Shown here piece after piece: positions 53,634 through 62,626 of a stretch of DNA of 64,000 nt. The DNA comes from Acidobacteria bacterium AB60 (GTDB lineage: Bacteria; Acidobacteriota; Terriglobia; Terriglobales; Acidobacteriaceae), in contig VANK01000006.1 in assembly GCA_008682415.1 (NCBI GenBank), positions 1 through 64,000 on the forward strand, in the 5' to 3' direction. Position 1 is the stretch's first letter. Each line of letters begins with the position of its first letter. Both the position numbers and the translations under genes were made by a program. The notes under the pieces are model-generated. The model had not been told where the DNA came from. It was given only the letters and a program-made list of their open reading frames with translations, and did no database searches.

Positions 53634-55280
53634 TTAGGCGGCATGGGTAGCTTTGTTTTGGAGGGCAGGCGCCAGGTTCCATGGCAGGAGTTCCTGGATG
53701 TGGCTCACCGGATGATCGGCGATCCGAGCCAGCACGGTTCGAAGGTAAAGCTCCGGATCGAGCCCGTTGAGCTTCGCCGAGCCGATTAGGCTGTACATGG
53801 CGGCGGCACGTTCTCCGCCACCGTCGGATCCAACGAACAAGAAGTTCTTTCGTCCAAGAGCGACCGCTCGTAGCGCCCGTTCGGCCGCGCTGTTGTCGAT
53901 CTCGAGAGTGCCATCATCGGTAAAGCGCGTGAGGGCGCGCCATCGCGATACAGCGTATCGGATGGCAGCCGCGGTCTCACTCTTCGATGACAAGTTGCGG
54001 AGTGCTTTTTCCATCCATCTTCGCAAGTCATCGAGCAGAGGCCTGGATCGGCTCTGCCGGATACTCAGCCTCAGATCGGCTGGCTCGCCACGTATCTCAT
54101 CCTCGATCGCATAGAGGGCGCCGATCCTGTTCAGAGCTTCGGTCGTGGTTGGCGATGCGTGGACAACATGAATCTCATGGAACTTGCGTCTGGCATGTGC
54201 CCAGCAGGCGGCCTCGTAGATGTGTTCTCCATACAGGTGATGAAAGCCGGCGTAGGCGTCAGCCTGAAGAGCGCCCTTGAAGGTCTTCAGATGCTGACGG
54301 GGGTGTTCGCCCTTGCGATCAGCCGAGTACGCAAACCACACAGCTGGCGCCGTCTGTTCACCAGCCGGCCTGTCGTCGCGAACGTATGTCCAGAGACGCC
54401 CGGTCTTGGTCTTCCCGTTGCCGGGAGCAAGAACAGGCATCGGTGTATCGTCGGCGTGCAGCTTGCGGCCGCCGAGAACATGCTTCTGGATCGCGTCCAC
54501 AAGCGGACCAAGAAGATCGCTTGCGGCGCCTACCCATCCGGCCAGCGTGGAGCGGGAGATCTCGACGCCCTGCCGGGCATAGATCTCAGACTGCCTGTAG
54601 AGGGGAAGATGATCTGCGAACTTCGACACGATCACGTGAGCAAGCAGACCAGGTGCGGGAAGACCCCGTTCGATCGGACGTGAGGGAGCTGGTGCTTCAA
54701 CTACGCGATCACAGCCAGTGCAAGTGAACTTCGGCCGCACGTGACGGACGACCTTGAAACTGTCGGGGATGTACTCCAGCTGTTCAGAGACATCTTCACC
54801 AAACTGCCGCAACTGGCCGCCGCAATCAGCACAGCAATCGCCGCCCGGAGTGTGCGTGACCACTTCGCGTGGCAGATGCTCCGGGAGAGGCTTGCGCTCG
54901 GGCCGCGCCTTTAGTTCTTTAGCCGGGGAGACCCGTTCGGCTCCGGCTTCGAGCTCGGCATGTGTCGTCTCGTCGTCTTCAAGCTCCAGTTCCATCTGCT
55001 CGAGCTTGATGACGATCTTCTCGCTCTTGGTACCGAAGATCACATGCCGGAGCTTGTCGACCATGAGCTTGAGATGTTCGATCCGCTCGCTGCGGGCGCG
55101 CAGCTCATCAGCCTGATCGGAGAGCGTCTGTCGATGGGAATCGAGTTCGGCTTCCAGCCGGCGAATCTCCGCATCTCGATCTGCGATGAGGGAATCGAGC
55201 TGCTCTTGTTGTGCCATGAAGAGGGCAAGCAGGTCTTCGCGATCGAGGTTGTTCAGATCGGGAAGAGGAGCGCGATCCAT
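53634..55280 (-). CDS. tnpC: IS66 transposase TnpC
   Basis: 548 residues from ATG 55280 (MDRAPLPDLNNLDREDLLAL). N-terminal coiled coil (LDSLIADRDAEIRRLEAELD), then the zinc-binding segment CCADCGGQL and CTGCDR, then the DDE catalytic domain with GRKLHADDTPMPVLAPGN, QADAYAGFHHLY, and the Glu in DNSAAERALRAVALGRKNFL. The C-terminal part (SLIGSAKLNGLDPELYLRTV) is typical. It catalyses transposition of this element. The closely spaced tnpB lies upstream. Confidence 0.95.
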   Translation of the reverse strand: MDRAPLPDLNNLDREDLLALFMAQQEQLDSLIADRDAEIRRLEAELDSHRQTLSDQADELRARSERIEHLKLMVDKLRHVIFGTKSEKIVIKLEQMELELEDDETTHAELEAGAERVSPAKELKARPERKPLPEHLPREVVTHTPGGDCCADCGGQLRQFGEDVSEQLEYIPDSFKVVRHVRPKFTCTGCDRVVEAPAPSRPIERGLPAPGLLAHVIVSKFADHLPLYRQSEIYARQGVEISRSTLAGWVGAASDLLGPLVDAIQKHVLGGRKLHADDTPMPVLAPGNGKTKTGRLWTYVRDDRPAGEQTAPAVWFAYSADRKGEHPRQHLKTFKGALQADAYAGFHHLYGEHIYEAACWAHARRKFHEIHVVHASPTTTEALNRIGALYAIEDEIRGEPADLRLSIRQSRSRPLLDDLRRWMEKALRNLSSKSETAAAIRYAVSRWRALTRFTDDGTLEIDNSAAERALRAVALGRKNFLFVGSDGGGERAAAMYSLIGSAKLNGLDPELYLRTVLARIADHPVSHIQELLPWNLAPALQNKATHAA

Positions 55281-55355
55281 GGACAAAGTATGCCATCGAT
55301 CAAATCAGGAATCATCTGCAAAAGCCGCATGAATAAAGGAGAATCAGCTTCGTCA

Positions 55356-55703
55356 TCAGACTGCGACTTCGGGCTGCCATGTCCTCTCCACTCTCCGCCA
55401 ATCGATACCTTCCAAAAGCATCGAAAGCTGTGCGCGACTCAGGTGAACCGTTCCGCTCTCGGCCTTCGGCCAGATGAACCGTCCACGTTCCAGTCGCTTG
55501 GCGAACAGGCACAGACCATCGCCGTCCCACCACAACAGTTTTACGATATCGCCTCTGCGCCCTCGAAACACGAACACATGTCCGGAGAAGGGCTGCTGCT
55601 GCAACACGGTCTGCACCTGGCCCCTGAGTCCATCGAACCCGCGTCGCATATCGGTAACTCCGGCCACAATCCAGATCTTCGTTCCAGTGGGGAGTTGGAT
55701 CAC
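55356..55703 (-). CDS. tnpB: IS66 accessory protein TnpB
   Basis: 115 residues starting at GTG 55703, whose G is the last base of the tnpA stop, so translation is coupled. Typical Orf2 phrases: IWIVAGVTDMRRGFDGLRGQ, GHVFVFRGRRGDIVKLLWWD and GLCLFAKRLERGRFIWP. It is required for IS66 transposition, with an unclear biochemical role. Confidence 0.95.
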   Translation of the reverse strand: MIQLPTGTKIWIVAGVTDMRRGFDGLRGQVQTVLQQQPFSGHVFVFRGRRGDIVKLLWWDGDGLCLFAKRLERGRFIWPKAESGTVHLSRAQLSMLLEGIDWRRVERTWQPEVAV

Positions 55704-56089
55704 TAGCGCAGACTCTCAAGAACCGCGCGAATAAGGGCATGATCAGCACCACTCTCGATGCTGATCACCGCTCGTCCAGGAAGTTCGATATGAATCGAGC
55801 CTGAACTCATCGCCTGCGTCTGGCGCAGTTGCTCTGCGCGCTCAATCTCGGCCTCAGTCAAACTCGAAACCGTCACGGGCAGCAGAGCCGCATAGGGCTC
55901 GGTCAGTTCCCCTCGTTCAAAAGCCCGACGCCACTTGAAAACCTGGTTGGCGTTCAGACCATGCGCCCGAGCCACTTCGGCAACGCTCGCACCCGGCTCC
56001 ATGGTCAACTGCACAACCTGACGCTTCTCCGAAACCGATCGCCATCTGCGCACTCGACGACCAGAACCTGAATCCTCTGTGTGTGCCAT
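55703..56089 (-). CDS. tnpA: IS66 accessory protein TnpA (OrfA)
   Basis: 128 residues: helix-turn-helix near 20-65 (RQVVQLTMEPGASVAEVARA, HGLNANQVFKWRRAF) and C-terminal IHIELPGRAVISIESGADHA. A probable DNA-binding partner of the transposase. First gene of the IS66 operon; an orphan homologue lies at 46165. Confidence 0.93.
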   Translation of the reverse strand: MAHTEDSGSGRRVRRWRSVSEKRQVVQLTMEPGASVAEVARAHGLNANQVFKWRRAFERGELTEPYAALLPVTVSSLTEAEIERAEQLRQTQAMSSGSIHIELPGRAVISIESGADHALIRAVLESLR

Positions 56090-56146
56090 GTGGCGATGTT
56101 CTGCCCTCGACCGCGACTAGGAAAGAGGGAAACCCCGGACGCTTAC

Positions 56147-56154
56147 GATTGTGC
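56147..56154. repeat. IS66 target-site duplication, right copy
   Basis: GATTGTGC, matching 53536-53543. Confidence 0.9.
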
Positions 56155-56221
56155 TGGCAAAGCGGTCCTGACTCCGCCGTTCCTGCTCTTCCCGAGCGAT
56201 CGCCCGCTTCATCTCGCCCAT
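56147..56221 (-). pseudogene. 5' part of a small gene split by IS66
   Basis: Starts at ATG 56221 with a strong GGAGGAGAGAA before it: MGEMKRAIAREEQERRSQDR, FASTI, then the IS66 end. The 3' part is at 53398-53543. Its start overlaps the end of the upstream gene (56209-56400) by 13 bases, so it was the second gene of an operon. Confidence 0.75.
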
Positions 56222-56400
56222 TTCTCTCCTCCCATCCCTCGAGATTTGGCCAGGAAGTCGTGCGACAGTCGCCCTTGGAGAATATCGATCAGCAAATAGC
56301 GGCGCTGCTCTCCGCAGAGCGGGCAGGCAGCGATGATCCACGAATCGGGCATGGTTTCGACCGGCGCCGGAATGTTTTGGTGACACCCTTTGTAAACCAT
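56209..56400 (-). CDS. Small protein with a CPLCGE motif
   Basis: 63 residues from ATG 56400 (MVYKGCHQNIPAPVETMPDS). It contains WIIAACPLCGEQRRYLLIDI, a CxxC knuckle that may bind metal with the Cys/His of GCH near the N-terminus. The rest is basic (LSHDFLAKSRG). The upstream frame to 56553 has no support. Operon partner of the gene split by IS66. Function unknown. Confidence 0.55.
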   Translation of the reverse strand: MVYKGCHQNIPAPVETMPDSWIIAACPLCGEQRRYLLIDILQGRLSHDFLAKSRGMGGEKWAR

Positions 56401-56524
56401 CACGAACGGATAGAGACCGGACGTCGGCGCGTGGAACACAAGAGACAGTATAGGCGAATAAAAGGCGAATATGTCAAGACGACAGAGAAATCTGACAAGG
56501 TCCGGTAGCCTTAAATCTTGAACG

Positions 56525-57481
56525 ATGCCAAGTGCGAGCAAAATCCCATTCACGCCGCCAATGGAATGCCTGCCGGTCGGGAAGATTCCTGAAGGAGATC
56601 CGTGGGTCTACGAGCTCAAGCTCGACGGGTATCGGGTCCAGGCGATCCGCGACGGCGCTGGCGTCAGGCTGTTGTCTCGGAGAGGAAAAGATCTCACCAA
56701 GAAATATCTTTTCGTCTCGCGCGATCTGCTGAGTGCGATCAAGGTTGGCACTGTCCTCGACGGTGAGTTGGTGGCCTTCGACAATGAAGGCAAATTGAGT
56801 TTCAATGCTCTCCAGAATGCCGCGTCTGGAACGCATGTTGTTTTCTTCGCTTTTGACGTTCTTGTAGACGAAGGCAAGGACGTTAAGGCGCTACCGCTGC
56901 GGGAGAGAAAGCACCTTCTCGAATCGATTCTCAAACCCTGCGATCGCGTGCAGCTTTCGGCTCAGTTCGGCGGCGAACTATCGAGGTTCCTCGAAGGCGT
57001 TAAGCAGGTCGGTGGAGAGGGAGTGGTTGCAAAGCGGCTCGACAGCCGCTATGAACCGGGCCGAAGGAGCGGATCGTGGTCAAAGATGCGCATCAACATT
57101 GGCCAGGAATTCGTGATCGGTGGATTCACGCCCGGCAGCAACGGAGTTGACGCTCTCGTCGTGGGCTACTACGATGTTCGCAAACTCATCTACGCCGCGC
57201 GCATCCGAGCCGGTCTTGTGCCGGCGTCACGTCGAGAACTGTATGAGAAGCTGAAGCCGCTCGTCGTGCAGACCTGCCCATTCGTCAATCTACCCGAAGC
57301 GACACCCGGCCGATGGGGACAGGGCCTCACCTCCGCGAAGATGAAAGAGTGCTTTTGGGTGAAGCCGAAGCTCGTCGCAAACTTTGAGTTTCTCGAATGG
57401 ACGGACTCGAATCACGTACGGCACATCAAGTTCGTTGGACTGCGCTCCGACAAAGATCCTTTGACCGTCATTCGTGAATGA
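56525..57481 (+). CDS. ATP-dependent DNA ligase (LigD-type ligase domain)
   Basis: 318 residues. The adenylation domain has the nucleophile Lys32 in YELKLDGYR, followed by LLSRRGKDLT, VLDGELVAFD, VFFAFDVLVDEGKDVKALPL, GGEGVVAKRLDSRYEPGRRS and the motif V lysines in SWSKMRI. The OB domain follows (FVIGGFTPGSNGVDALVVGY, CFWVKPKLVANFEFLEWT). It joins nicked DNA using ATP and corresponds to the ligase module of LigD without the polymerase and nuclease domains, as in stand-alone LigD-like ligases. No ku gene is in the window. Confidence 0.9.
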   Translation: MPSASKIPFTPPMECLPVGKIPEGDPWVYELKLDGYRVQAIRDGAGVRLLSRRGKDLTKKYLFVSRDLLSAIKVGTVLDGELVAFDNEGKLSFNALQNAASGTHVVFFAFDVLVDEGKDVKALPLRERKHLLESILKPCDRVQLSAQFGGELSRFLEGVKQVGGEGVVAKRLDSRYEPGRRSGSWSKMRINIGQEFVIGGFTPGSNGVDALVVGYYDVRKLIYAARIRAGLVPASRRELYEKLKPLVVQTCPFVNLPEATPGRWGQGLTSAKMKECFWVKPKLVANFEFLEWTDSNHVRHIKFVGLRSDKDPLTVIRE

Positions 57482-57550
57482 CCTCAAATCATTTCAGCGG
57501 TAAGATTGATGCAAGGCGCAAGTTGCCCCTCTTCCCCTGGAGGTTGCGCT

Positions 57551-57772
57551 ATGGTGATCCTCGTTCCCTGGAAGCCCGTCGCACTCGTGCTCGGCCTGTT
57601 GAGCGCGCTGATATTGGTTAGCTATTTCGGGTCGGCGTTGACGCGGGGGAAAGATCCATTTGCTGTGAGCACCGGCAATTGGCAACCAGCTGCTATCGCG
57701 CATCATGACACCACGCGATTAACTGGTGCCCGCAAGCCCAATTCCCGCAGTGCTATCTCCGAGGTTCGATAA
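57551..57772 (+). CDS. Small single-helix membrane protein
   Basis: 73 residues from ATG 57551, with CTGGAGG eight bases upstream. One transmembrane helix (VALVLGLLSALILVSYFGSA) near the N-terminus, then a polar tail with no motif. Function unknown. Confidence 0.5.
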   Translation: MVILVPWKPVALVLGLLSALILVSYFGSALTRGKDPFAVSTGNWQPAAIAHHDTTRLTGARKPNSRSAISEVR

Positions 57773-57887
57773 AGGCTCAGGATCTTTAGCCTGATCTCTG
57801 GCCGCACCCCCCGACAATTTGCTCGGTGGCGGTCTAGCATCGCCAGCCTCACGAGAATCCTATTTCTAACCAACATAAGCATTCCGA

Positions 57888-59399
57888 GTGCGAATGAAAT
57901 TCTGGACGAACCTCGTTCAGCCTCCCTTCGCATCGATGTATCCTCGATATGCGGTTCAATCAGCACCGCACAATCGCCCGCAGAGGCCCTTGAGATTGAA
58001 CGAACAAACCAGGTCGAAGCTTCTGGATTCCTTGTGGGCGGGCCGATTGGTCATTTTTTGCGGAGCCGGTCTGTCAATGGGACCGCCCAGTACGGTACCG
58101 TCAGCAGCCCGCCTTGCTGATCAATGTGCGACTGCCTACGAGCAGAGTTCCGGTGCGGTCCTCCCTCAGGAGATGCACTGGAATATAGAGGCCCTAGCGG
58201 ATTACTTCGCCGAACGTGGACAGCTTGAACCCATTTTTTTGGGCGATGTTATGCTGCGCACTGCCGATCTTCGAACATTCTTCAGAAATCCAAACGCCGG
58301 CCACGAAGCAATCGCCGATTTCCTTGGCTGCGGAGCAATCGAGCTCAACATCTCCACAAACGTGGACGACCTCGTCGAGCATGCTGCGGAGACACTAGGT
58401 GAACCGAAAGCGAGCGTCGCTCTGACACGGGCCGAAGCTGCTCGGCCTCTTCCTCACAGGCCACATGTGAAGCTTCATGGGTGCTTTCGCCGTGACATCA
58501 GGCAAACGTTGTGGACCACCCGCCAATTACAAACCGCTCCATTCGAGGACCGAGTGAGGGAATTCACCGAGTGGCTTCCCGGAGTCCTGCTCGAGCGAGA
58601 TCTGGTATTCGTGGGATTCTGGAGCGATTGGTCCTATCTAAACGGCGTACTTTCAAGTGTCATACGCGAAAGCCATGCAAATCGAATAGTCCTGGTGAAT
58701 CCGTCGGACGTGGCGGTTCTACAAACGAAAGCAGAGGGACTCTGGGACCTAGCGCATCGGGACACAGTAGAGTTTATCCATGAGAGGCAGCCGGGTCAGG
58801 AATTTCTCGACGAGCTTCGGCAAACATATTCCTTTCACTTCATGAGACGCCTTATCTCCTCGGGCGGCTCAACCTTCAGAATGATAGCCGGCCGGCAGGC
58901 GCCGGTTTGCACCGGTTTTGACGCGCTCTCCAGCGTTGATCTCTATGAATGGCGAAGGGATTCAACTGGCACGCCAGCCAACAGGATCGTGAGGAAAAAA
59001 GTTCCGGATGAGACGATGCATCGGCTCGGCGCAGTCCATCTGGAGATGCAGGACGCTGGCGCTCAAATCGATGGCTCTTGTTATCTTCGTAGCGGCAGGC
59101 GGGTACGCCTGATTCATGGGGCCGGACGACTGGTCAGCGAGATCCGGGAAAACTATGCAGGCTTGCCCTCTATGATCCCCGATGACCTGGTCGTTTGTGT
59201 CGGCGCAGAAAATACCGCGCCGTTTCCAGACAGCGTCGCTCGCGGTAATAGTGCAGCTAATTCCGTCGCCCGCCCGGGATTATCTGGTACCTGGATAACT
59301 GAAAGCGAAGTTCGCGAGCTTTTTGCGGCTCTCGATGAACCAGATCAAGGCATCGTGCCGTTGGCAGCAGAAGGAGAGGAACCAGATGGTCTTAATTGA
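57888..59399 (+). CDS. SIR2-domain effector of a Lamassu/ABC-3C-like defence operon
   Basis: Up to 503 residues; the start may be GTG 57888, ATG 57894 or ATG 57936. The SIR2-like NAD-binding domain shows LVIFCGAGLSMGPP (about 53-66), the ISTNVDDLVEHAA motif (TxNxD type), KLHGCF and DLVFVGFWSDWSYLNG. Such domains in defence systems hydrolyse NAD+ on infection. The C-terminal 200 residues are a separate domain without known motif (RQAPVCTGFDALSSVDLYEW). The stop overlaps the next gene by 14 bases, and that gene overlaps the SMC ATPase gene, so the three form one operon. Confidence 0.8.
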   Translation: MRMKFWTNLVQPPFASMYPRYAVQSAPHNRPQRPLRLNEQTRSKLLDSLWAGRLVIFCGAGLSMGPPSTVPSAARLADQCATAYEQSSGAVLPQEMHWNIEALADYFAERGQLEPIFLGDVMLRTADLRTFFRNPNAGHEAIADFLGCGAIELNISTNVDDLVEHAAETLGEPKASVALTRAEAARPLPHRPHVKLHGCFRRDIRQTLWTTRQLQTAPFEDRVREFTEWLPGVLLERDLVFVGFWSDWSYLNGVLSSVIRESHANRIVLVNPSDVAVLQTKAEGLWDLAHRDTVEFIHERQPGQEFLDELRQTYSFHFMRRLISSGGSTFRMIAGRQAPVCTGFDALSSVDLYEWRRDSTGTPANRIVRKKVPDETMHRLGAVHLEMQDAGAQIDGSCYLRSGRRVRLIHGAGRLVSEIRENYAGLPSMIPDDLVVCVGAENTAPFPDSVARGNSAANSVARPGLSGTWITESEVRELFAALDEPDQGIVPLAAEGEEPDGLN

Positions 59400-59910
59400 T
59401 GTCGATGCTTCGCTCCGAAACTCTGGTTACCGATGCAGAACGTCTCCCTACGATTCGACCATGCTGCTGTTTGAAGATGAGGCGATCTTTGGTTTCGTGG
59501 TTCTATTTGCCACAGCCACGCAGCTTCTCTCGCTTTGGAGAGACAGGCAGACCGCCTTCATACAGAAGAATGCTGGGGCTATACGCAGACCCAGTATGAA
59601 AGCGTGGAACTGCTACGCTATATTCCTGTCCACAGAGCCTGCAACGGAAGATCAAAGGCGCGTAATGACAGACATAGAGGAGGACCTCTCCTTAACCCGT
59701 AAACTTGTAGCCGATGGTGTGGCGACGCTGCGAGACGTCCAGCGCGTCCTCCTCCCAATCCTGCCAATTCAAAATCCTACGGTGGCACCGTCAGCCGGTT
59801 CACTTAATCTAGCCGCACGGTTGGAAGGCTGGTCTCCACAAGCCATTCGCAGCCTTGAAGGAAATGCAAGCGCAGCAGAATTGATTGAGATACTGTGGGA
59901 CGCCCAATGA
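59386..59910 (+). CDS. ABC-3C middle-component-like protein (LmuC-like)
   Basis: From ATG 59386 (MVLIDVDASLRNSGYRCRTS), 174 residues with AAGGAGAGG upstream. It has a beta-rich start (TMLLFEDEAIFGFVVLFATA) and a helical end (LSLTRKLVADGVATLRDVQR, SPQAIRSLEGNASAAELIE). No family motif is definite, but the size, place between a SIR2 effector and an SMC-type ATPase, and overlaps on both sides match the small middle component of Lamassu or ABC-three-component systems. Assigned mainly by context. Confidence 0.6.
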   Translation: MVLIDVDASLRNSGYRCRTSPYDSTMLLFEDEAIFGFVVLFATATQLLSLWRDRQTAFIQKNAGAIRRPSMKAWNCYAIFLSTEPATEDQRRVMTDIEEDLSLTRKLVADGVATLRDVQRVLLPILPIQNPTVAPSAGSLNLAARLEGWSPQAIRSLEGNASAAELIEILWDAQ

Positions 59911-61955
59911 TCCGAGTAAACAGCATTCAGATCTCTGGATTCCGCGGAATTCGTGAGCAGCTCGATCTCACATTCTCGCCGGGATTCACTGTGCTTACCG
60001 GAACCAATGGTGCCGGGAAGAGTAGCATTCTCGATGCTATCGAGTTCGCACTCTCAGGCAACATCTCCAAATATGAAGAGGGCTCCGGCGAGAAAGGCGA
60101 GAAATCCTCCGCCTATGAATGGTGGCGAGGCAGTAAACCGGCCAAGGACCGTTTTGTTCGGCTGAGCCTATCAAACGGCGAAGGCCAACCAGCCGTTATA
60201 ACTAGGACGCCGGATGGCTTGACGATAGAAGGTTGCACTTCACCTTTGGACCTGCTTTGTGATCGGGCCGTCAATCCTGACAGTTCGATCGACGAGTTGT
60301 GTCGCACTTCGATTATCCGTGACGAGTTCATCGCGAAGAATAGCGTAGACCTTCCCGAAACGGATCGCTTTTCCTTCGTTAAGGATGCAGTTGGGGGAAC
60401 GAGCAGTGTCGAAATGGAGGCGAAGCTTAGCGAAGCGCTCAAGCTCCTGAAGACTCGGGGCGAGAACGCACAGCGCGAGTACGAGCGCATACGACGACAG
60501 GTTCAGGATCACATAGAGACCCTATCTGCTACTCGGGGCCAAGCTGCACAAATGGATCTCGCAGGAAATGCGGAGGCCCGGTTGCGACAGGTGCTAAGCA
60601 CATCGCCCGGTACCGTAGAGGAATTGATTTCCGCAGCTGATCGCGAAGTGCGCCAGCTACGGAATCAGACGGATATACTTGGTAGTCTCTTGTCCCGAGC
60701 CAAGATCGTTGAGGATCGCGAGCGCTCGCTTGAAAGCTCTGGCGCCCTTAAAAGAAAGACTGCTCTTTCGGAGCAAATTGAAGCGCTTAATGCAGAACAT
60801 GCGGCAAGCGCCTCTGCGCTGGCTGAAAGCAACAAGGTGCTTGAAACCCTTCAGGAAAGCCAGTCATTCATCTCGAATTTGGCGCAGCTTCATCAAGCGG
60901 GCAACGCCATTGGATTACTGGTTGATCAGTGTCCTCTTTGTGGATCGACAGTCGATGCGGCGAGCTTTCAGCGGCATCTCGATTCTGTAGCCGCGGAAGT
61001 AGCTGCGCATGGTGCACAAATCGCTGCAGCGGTAGACAGGCAAAGAGAGTGTCGCGTTCGGGAACAGCAGATTAGAACTCAGCTAGATGCGGCGCGGGCA
61101 GCGCTTGACAGGGTTCAGTCGGACATTGACGCGGTGCAGAGCCAAATACGGAGCTTCCAAGCTGAGGTCGACGAAGTAAGCCCTCAATACAGCGGATTGG
61201 CGGTTGACGCTCTGCAATCCGAATTGCAGAAGACGAGAGATCGTCTTTCGGAAATCGATCAGCATCGGCGAATCATAGCGGTGGCAGATCAGACCGACAA
61301 GATTGTCGATCTCGAAAGAGACCTTGAAACGGCAAGGGCGGCAGGCGCCGCGGCTGAGAGACAGATCGCTAAAATACGCCGCATTGAAGATCAAATCAAG
61401 GAAGGAATTGCAACCTTGAAGCGTCTTGGATCAGAAGCTGTGGAAGAGCGGCTGGCAGCGATCAAACCGTTATTTACGGAACTCTACCTAAGGCTTCGAC
61501 CTCACATCGACTGGAAGACCGTTAACTATGCAGTACGTGGCGACCTTCGAAAATTTCTGAGCCTTAGAGTCGATGAGGATCTGAACCTGAAGTTCCTATT
61601 CAGCAGTGGCCAGAGAAGAGCTACAGGACTCGCGTTTTTGATTTCCGTAGCTCTGTCAAGACCGTGGTGTAGATTTAGGACTTTGGTGCTCGATGATCCC
61701 ATTCAGCATGTGGACGATTTCCGAGCTGTGCACTTGGTCGAAACGCTCGCAGCAATTCGATCAATGAAGTATCAACTGATCTGCGCCGTTGAAGACCCTG
61801 CGCTCGCTGATCTTCTTAGCAGGAGGTTGCGTAGTTCATATCGGGACGGTGGGAAACTGGTCCAGATGAAATATGTATCCGGGGACGGAGCAGTAGTTCA
61901 CGAGGAACGTGACATTGCTCCATTCGAAATGTTGATGCTTTCCACTGCTTCGTAG
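59907..61955 (+). CDS. SMC/RecF-like ATPase (LmuB-like)
   Basis: 682 residues from ATG 59907, overlapping the previous stop (ATGA). Head: ISGFRGIREQLDLTFSPGF and Walker A GTNGAGKSS (32-40). Two long coiled-coil arms surround a zinc-hook CPLCG (about 341-345). The C-terminal half-head holds FSSGQRRATGLAFLISVALS (signature-like) and Walker B LVLDDP (about 593-598), with IQHVDD following. This is the DNA-sensing SMC ATPase layout of LmuB and ABC-3C ATPases. It presumably recognises foreign DNA ends or structures and activates the SIR2 effector. Confidence 0.85.
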   Translation: MIRVNSIQISGFRGIREQLDLTFSPGFTVLTGTNGAGKSSILDAIEFALSGNISKYEEGSGEKGEKSSAYEWWRGSKPAKDRFVRLSLSNGEGQPAVITRTPDGLTIEGCTSPLDLLCDRAVNPDSSIDELCRTSIIRDEFIAKNSVDLPETDRFSFVKDAVGGTSSVEMEAKLSEALKLLKTRGENAQREYERIRRQVQDHIETLSATRGQAAQMDLAGNAEARLRQVLSTSPGTVEELISAADREVRQLRNQTDILGSLLSRAKIVEDRERSLESSGALKRKTALSEQIEALNAEHAASASALAESNKVLETLQESQSFISNLAQLHQAGNAIGLLVDQCPLCGSTVDAASFQRHLDSVAAEVAAHGAQIAAAVDRQRECRVREQQIRTQLDAARAALDRVQSDIDAVQSQIRSFQAEVDEVSPQYSGLAVDALQSELQKTRDRLSEIDQHRRIIAVADQTDKIVDLERDLETARAAGAAAERQIAKIRRIEDQIKEGIATLKRLGSEAVEERLAAIKPLFTELYLRLRPHIDWKTVNYAVRGDLRKFLSLRVDEDLNLKFLFSSGQRRATGLAFLISVALSRPWCRFRTLVLDDPIQHVDDFRAVHLVETLAAIRSMKYQLICAVEDPALADLLSRRLRSSYRDGGKLVQMKYVSGDGAVVHEERDIAPFEMLMLSTAS

Positions 61956-62524
61956 CGCCTGATGCACGCTTCGTGATCGGGAGTTCCCACAAGGACTTGG
62001 GAGCCCCAGAGGGCGATCAGTTGGAGCAAGCAAAGTACTGAATACCCCAATGGGTTCGTTAGAGCGTACTCAATGTGCGGAATCTTTCCCTTGATTTCGG
62101 TGCGGACGATTAGCCCGTCCCCCTCCAACCGGCGCAGATGTTGGTTAAGCACCTTCTTCGAGATCGGTCGCAATCGTCTTTTTAGTTCCCCCACTCGCAC
62201 TGGACCACCCTGAAGATGGCAGAGGATCGCGATTCCCCATTTCCCTTGAACCAGCGTGATTGCCCGCCGGATCGCCGCTTCGTCTGACGGCTGGATTCGC
62301 GGCAAGTTTCCGTTCAGATGAGCCGGGCCATTCGGGCGACGCGGCAACACCTGGATCGGTTTAGGCGCGGGCGTGGTCGCAGTTTGGCGGTCCTGTCTAC
62401 TGGAATCCCGTCTCGCCCGAAATGTCGCTGTGCGCGGCAAGGCCGACCCGCCCTTCGTGTGCGGGTTTCTTGCATGCTGGCCCGATTGGGCTGTGAGCAG
62501 TCGGCCCGCAGCTACTAAAGCCAT
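61898..62524 (-). CDS. HxlR-family transcriptional regulator
   Basis: The HxlR winged helix occupies about residues 75-190: AAIRRAITLVQGKWGIAILC, HLQGGPVRVGELKRRL, ISKKVLNQHLRRLEGDGLIV, YALTNPLGYSVLCLLQLIAL. Typical HxlR proteins are 110-130 residues, so the first 70 (basic, Pro-rich) may be over-extension; no internal ATG fits well, and an alternative start near the QPSDEAAI segment is possible. The end overlaps the convergent SMC gene by 58 bases. Target unknown. Confidence 0.75.
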   Translation of the reverse strand: MALVAAGRLLTAQSGQHARNPHTKGGSALPRTATFRARRDSSRQDRQTATTPAPKPIQVLPRRPNGPAHLNGNLPRIQPSDEAAIRRAITLVQGKWGIAILCHLQGGPVRVGELKRRLRPISKKVLNQHLRRLEGDGLIVRTEIKGKIPHIEYALTNPLGYSVLCLLQLIALWGSQVLVGTPDHEACIRRYEAVESINISNGAMSRSS

Positions 62525-62626
62525 TTCCGAAGGCCATTCGTGGGGGCAAATTTACAAATTTCTTGTGGAAAATGGCATACTACGTGTACCTGGTGGTAAC
62601 TTCCCCCTCCGGGCAGATGCTCGCGA

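Larger units (their letters stand above)
53544..56146 (-). mobile_element. Complete IS66-family insertion sequence
   Basis: 2603 bases. The ends are imperfect inverted repeats beginning GTAAGCGT (left GTAAGCGTACGTCGAGTCCC; right, complemented, GTAAGCGTCCGGGGTTTCCC), then CTCTT in both. It is flanked by the 8-base duplication GATTGTGC. All three genes tnpA, tnpB and tnpC are intact and in order. Perfect duplication and undamaged genes indicate a recent insertion. Confidence 0.93.

Noticed and set aside
53398..53682. 94-residue minus frame as an independent gene
   Set aside because: Its first half is IS66 end sequence; only the last 46 codons belong to the split gene.
55312..55752. Alternative frames over tnpB and plus-strand frames over tnpC
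   Set aside because: Shadows of the intact IS66 genes.
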